Positions 63,525-64,000 of a stretch of DNA of 64,000 nt are shown here, in pieces. The stretch is from Cribrihabitans marinus (GTDB lineage: Bacteria > Pseudomonadota > Alphaproteobacteria > Rhodobacterales > Rhodobacteraceae), in assembly GCF_900109035.1 (NCBI RefSeq), contig NZ_FNYD01000001.1, positions 186,001 through 250,000 on the forward strand. The letters run 5' to 3'. Every line of letters starts with the position of its first letter. Position 1 is the first letter of the stretch. Under the pieces are notes generated by a model. It was not told the DNA's origin, did no database searches, and saw only the letters and a program-made list of their open reading frames with translations. A program made the position numbers and the translations under genes.

Positions 63525-64000
63525 TCAGGCTGCGGGCTGGGCGGTTTCCACCAGCCGCGCGAAGAACGAGGCGCCGATGGGCGCGATCTCGTCGTTGAAG
63601 TCATAGCCCGGGTGGTGCAGCCCGGCGCCGGCGCCCTGACCCAGGAACAGATAGGCGCCGGGCCGGGCCTGCAGCATGTAGGAGAAATCCTCGGCCCCCA
63701 TCTCGCGCCCCGCCTCGGCCAGCACGCGGCCCTCGCCGGCCACCTCACGCGCAACCGACGCGGCAAACCCCGCACGGTCGGGATCGTTGACGGTGGCGGG
63801 ATAGCCCACCTCGTAGTCAAGCTCGGCCTCGACCCCGAAACTGGCCGCCTGCCCGGCGACGATCTGCTGCATCCGGGCCATGACCATCTGCTGCACCGCC
63901 GGATCGAAGGTGCGCACCGTGCCGTTGAGATAGGCGGTGTCGGGGATCACGTTGTCGACCGTCCCGGCGTGGATCTGGGTGATCGAGATCACCAGGTCAT
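63525..64000 (-). CDS. M20-family amidohydrolase, C-terminal part
   Basis: The gene continues past the right edge; only the last 158 or so codons are seen. The sequence IHAGTVDNVIPDTAYLNGTV and EMGAEDFSYMLQARPGAYLF is typical of M20 aminoacylase/hippuricase-type enzymes, with the conserved GAEDF metal-ligand Glu. It is the first gene in this window of the three-gene ureohydrolase cluster. Confidence 0.9.
   Translation of the reverse strand, partial: DLVISITQIHAGTVDNVIPDTAYLNGTVRTFDPAVQQMVMARMQQIVAGQAASFGVEAELDYEVGYPATVNDPDRAGFAASVAREVAGEGRVLAEAGREMGAEDFSYMLQARPGAYLFLGQGAGAGLHHPGYDFNDEIAPIGASFFARLVETAQPAA

Overview
The window reads as chromosomal DNA from a high-GC alphaproteobacterium, most likely Rhodobacteraceae (Roseobacter group). 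The grounds are the GC-rich coding bias, the order pyrH-frr-uppS-cdsA-dxr-rseP-bamA, the lptF-lptG-lptD-surA-pdxA-rsmA cluster divergent from pepA-holC, prfA-prmC followed by a DUF4167 gene, and aroK-aroB beside a xerD-type recombinase. This placement rests on gene order and protein motifs read by eye, not on a search. I saw no rRNA, tRNA, CRISPR array, intact prophage or intact insertion sequence.

Layout. 1-6047 (minus strand): UMP kinase, ribosome recycling factor, isoprenoid and phospholipid precursor enzymes, the RseP site-2 protease, a 41-residue membrane microprotein, a hairpin, and the 5' end of bamA. 6155-14412 (plus): miaA, an AraC-type regulator, and a complete peptide/opine-type ABC importer with a Tat-exported binding protein, two permeases and a fused double ATPase. 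14494-28232: lytic transglycosylase, ssb, a second site-2 protease, a LysR regulator next to a doubtful short ORF, aroB-aroK, two overlapping envelope ORFs, xerD, a CNNM/CorC protein, a DUF2254 membrane protein, a GcvT-type FAD dehydrogenase and a MobA-like nucleotidyltransferase.

28338-41394: a Hint-domain protein, an 822-bp gene-free stretch with two palindromes, a DegP-type protease followed by an OmpR-type two-component pair, a creatininase-family amidohydrolase, a divergent polar amino-acid ABC importer whose permease has a lipobox-like N terminus, a CMD/AhpD-like protein, a cytochrome P450, a TfoX C-terminal protein, ndk, and two small exported proteins. One of these is a DUF1906 glycoside-hydrolase-like protein. 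41409-49058: a 61-bp imperfect palindrome, YceI, an ABC-F ATPase, MarC, a membrane-anchored aspartic protease, a quinone-reductase-like flavoprotein, holC, a VOC protein and pepA.

49195-64000: the LPS export and outer-membrane biogenesis operon runs with stop/start overlaps from lptF into pdxA and rsmA. It is followed by a lower-GC insert carrying two GNAT acetyltransferases, then DUF4167, prmC and prfA on the minus strand. The right end holds a small exported protein, a DUF1499 protein, two tandem ureohydrolases (agmatinase family) and the 3' part of an M20 amidohydrolase.

Most of the window is housekeeping and envelope biogenesis. The less explained material is: the microproteins at 404-529 and 19840-19989; a two-copy hairpin-plus-tail repeat (12239-12288 and 39142-39206); the 61-bp palindrome; the enlarged permease of the first ABC importer; the lipobox permease of the second; the palindromes before the degP-like gene; and the GNAT insert. 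I did not find a convincing wholly new multi-gene system.
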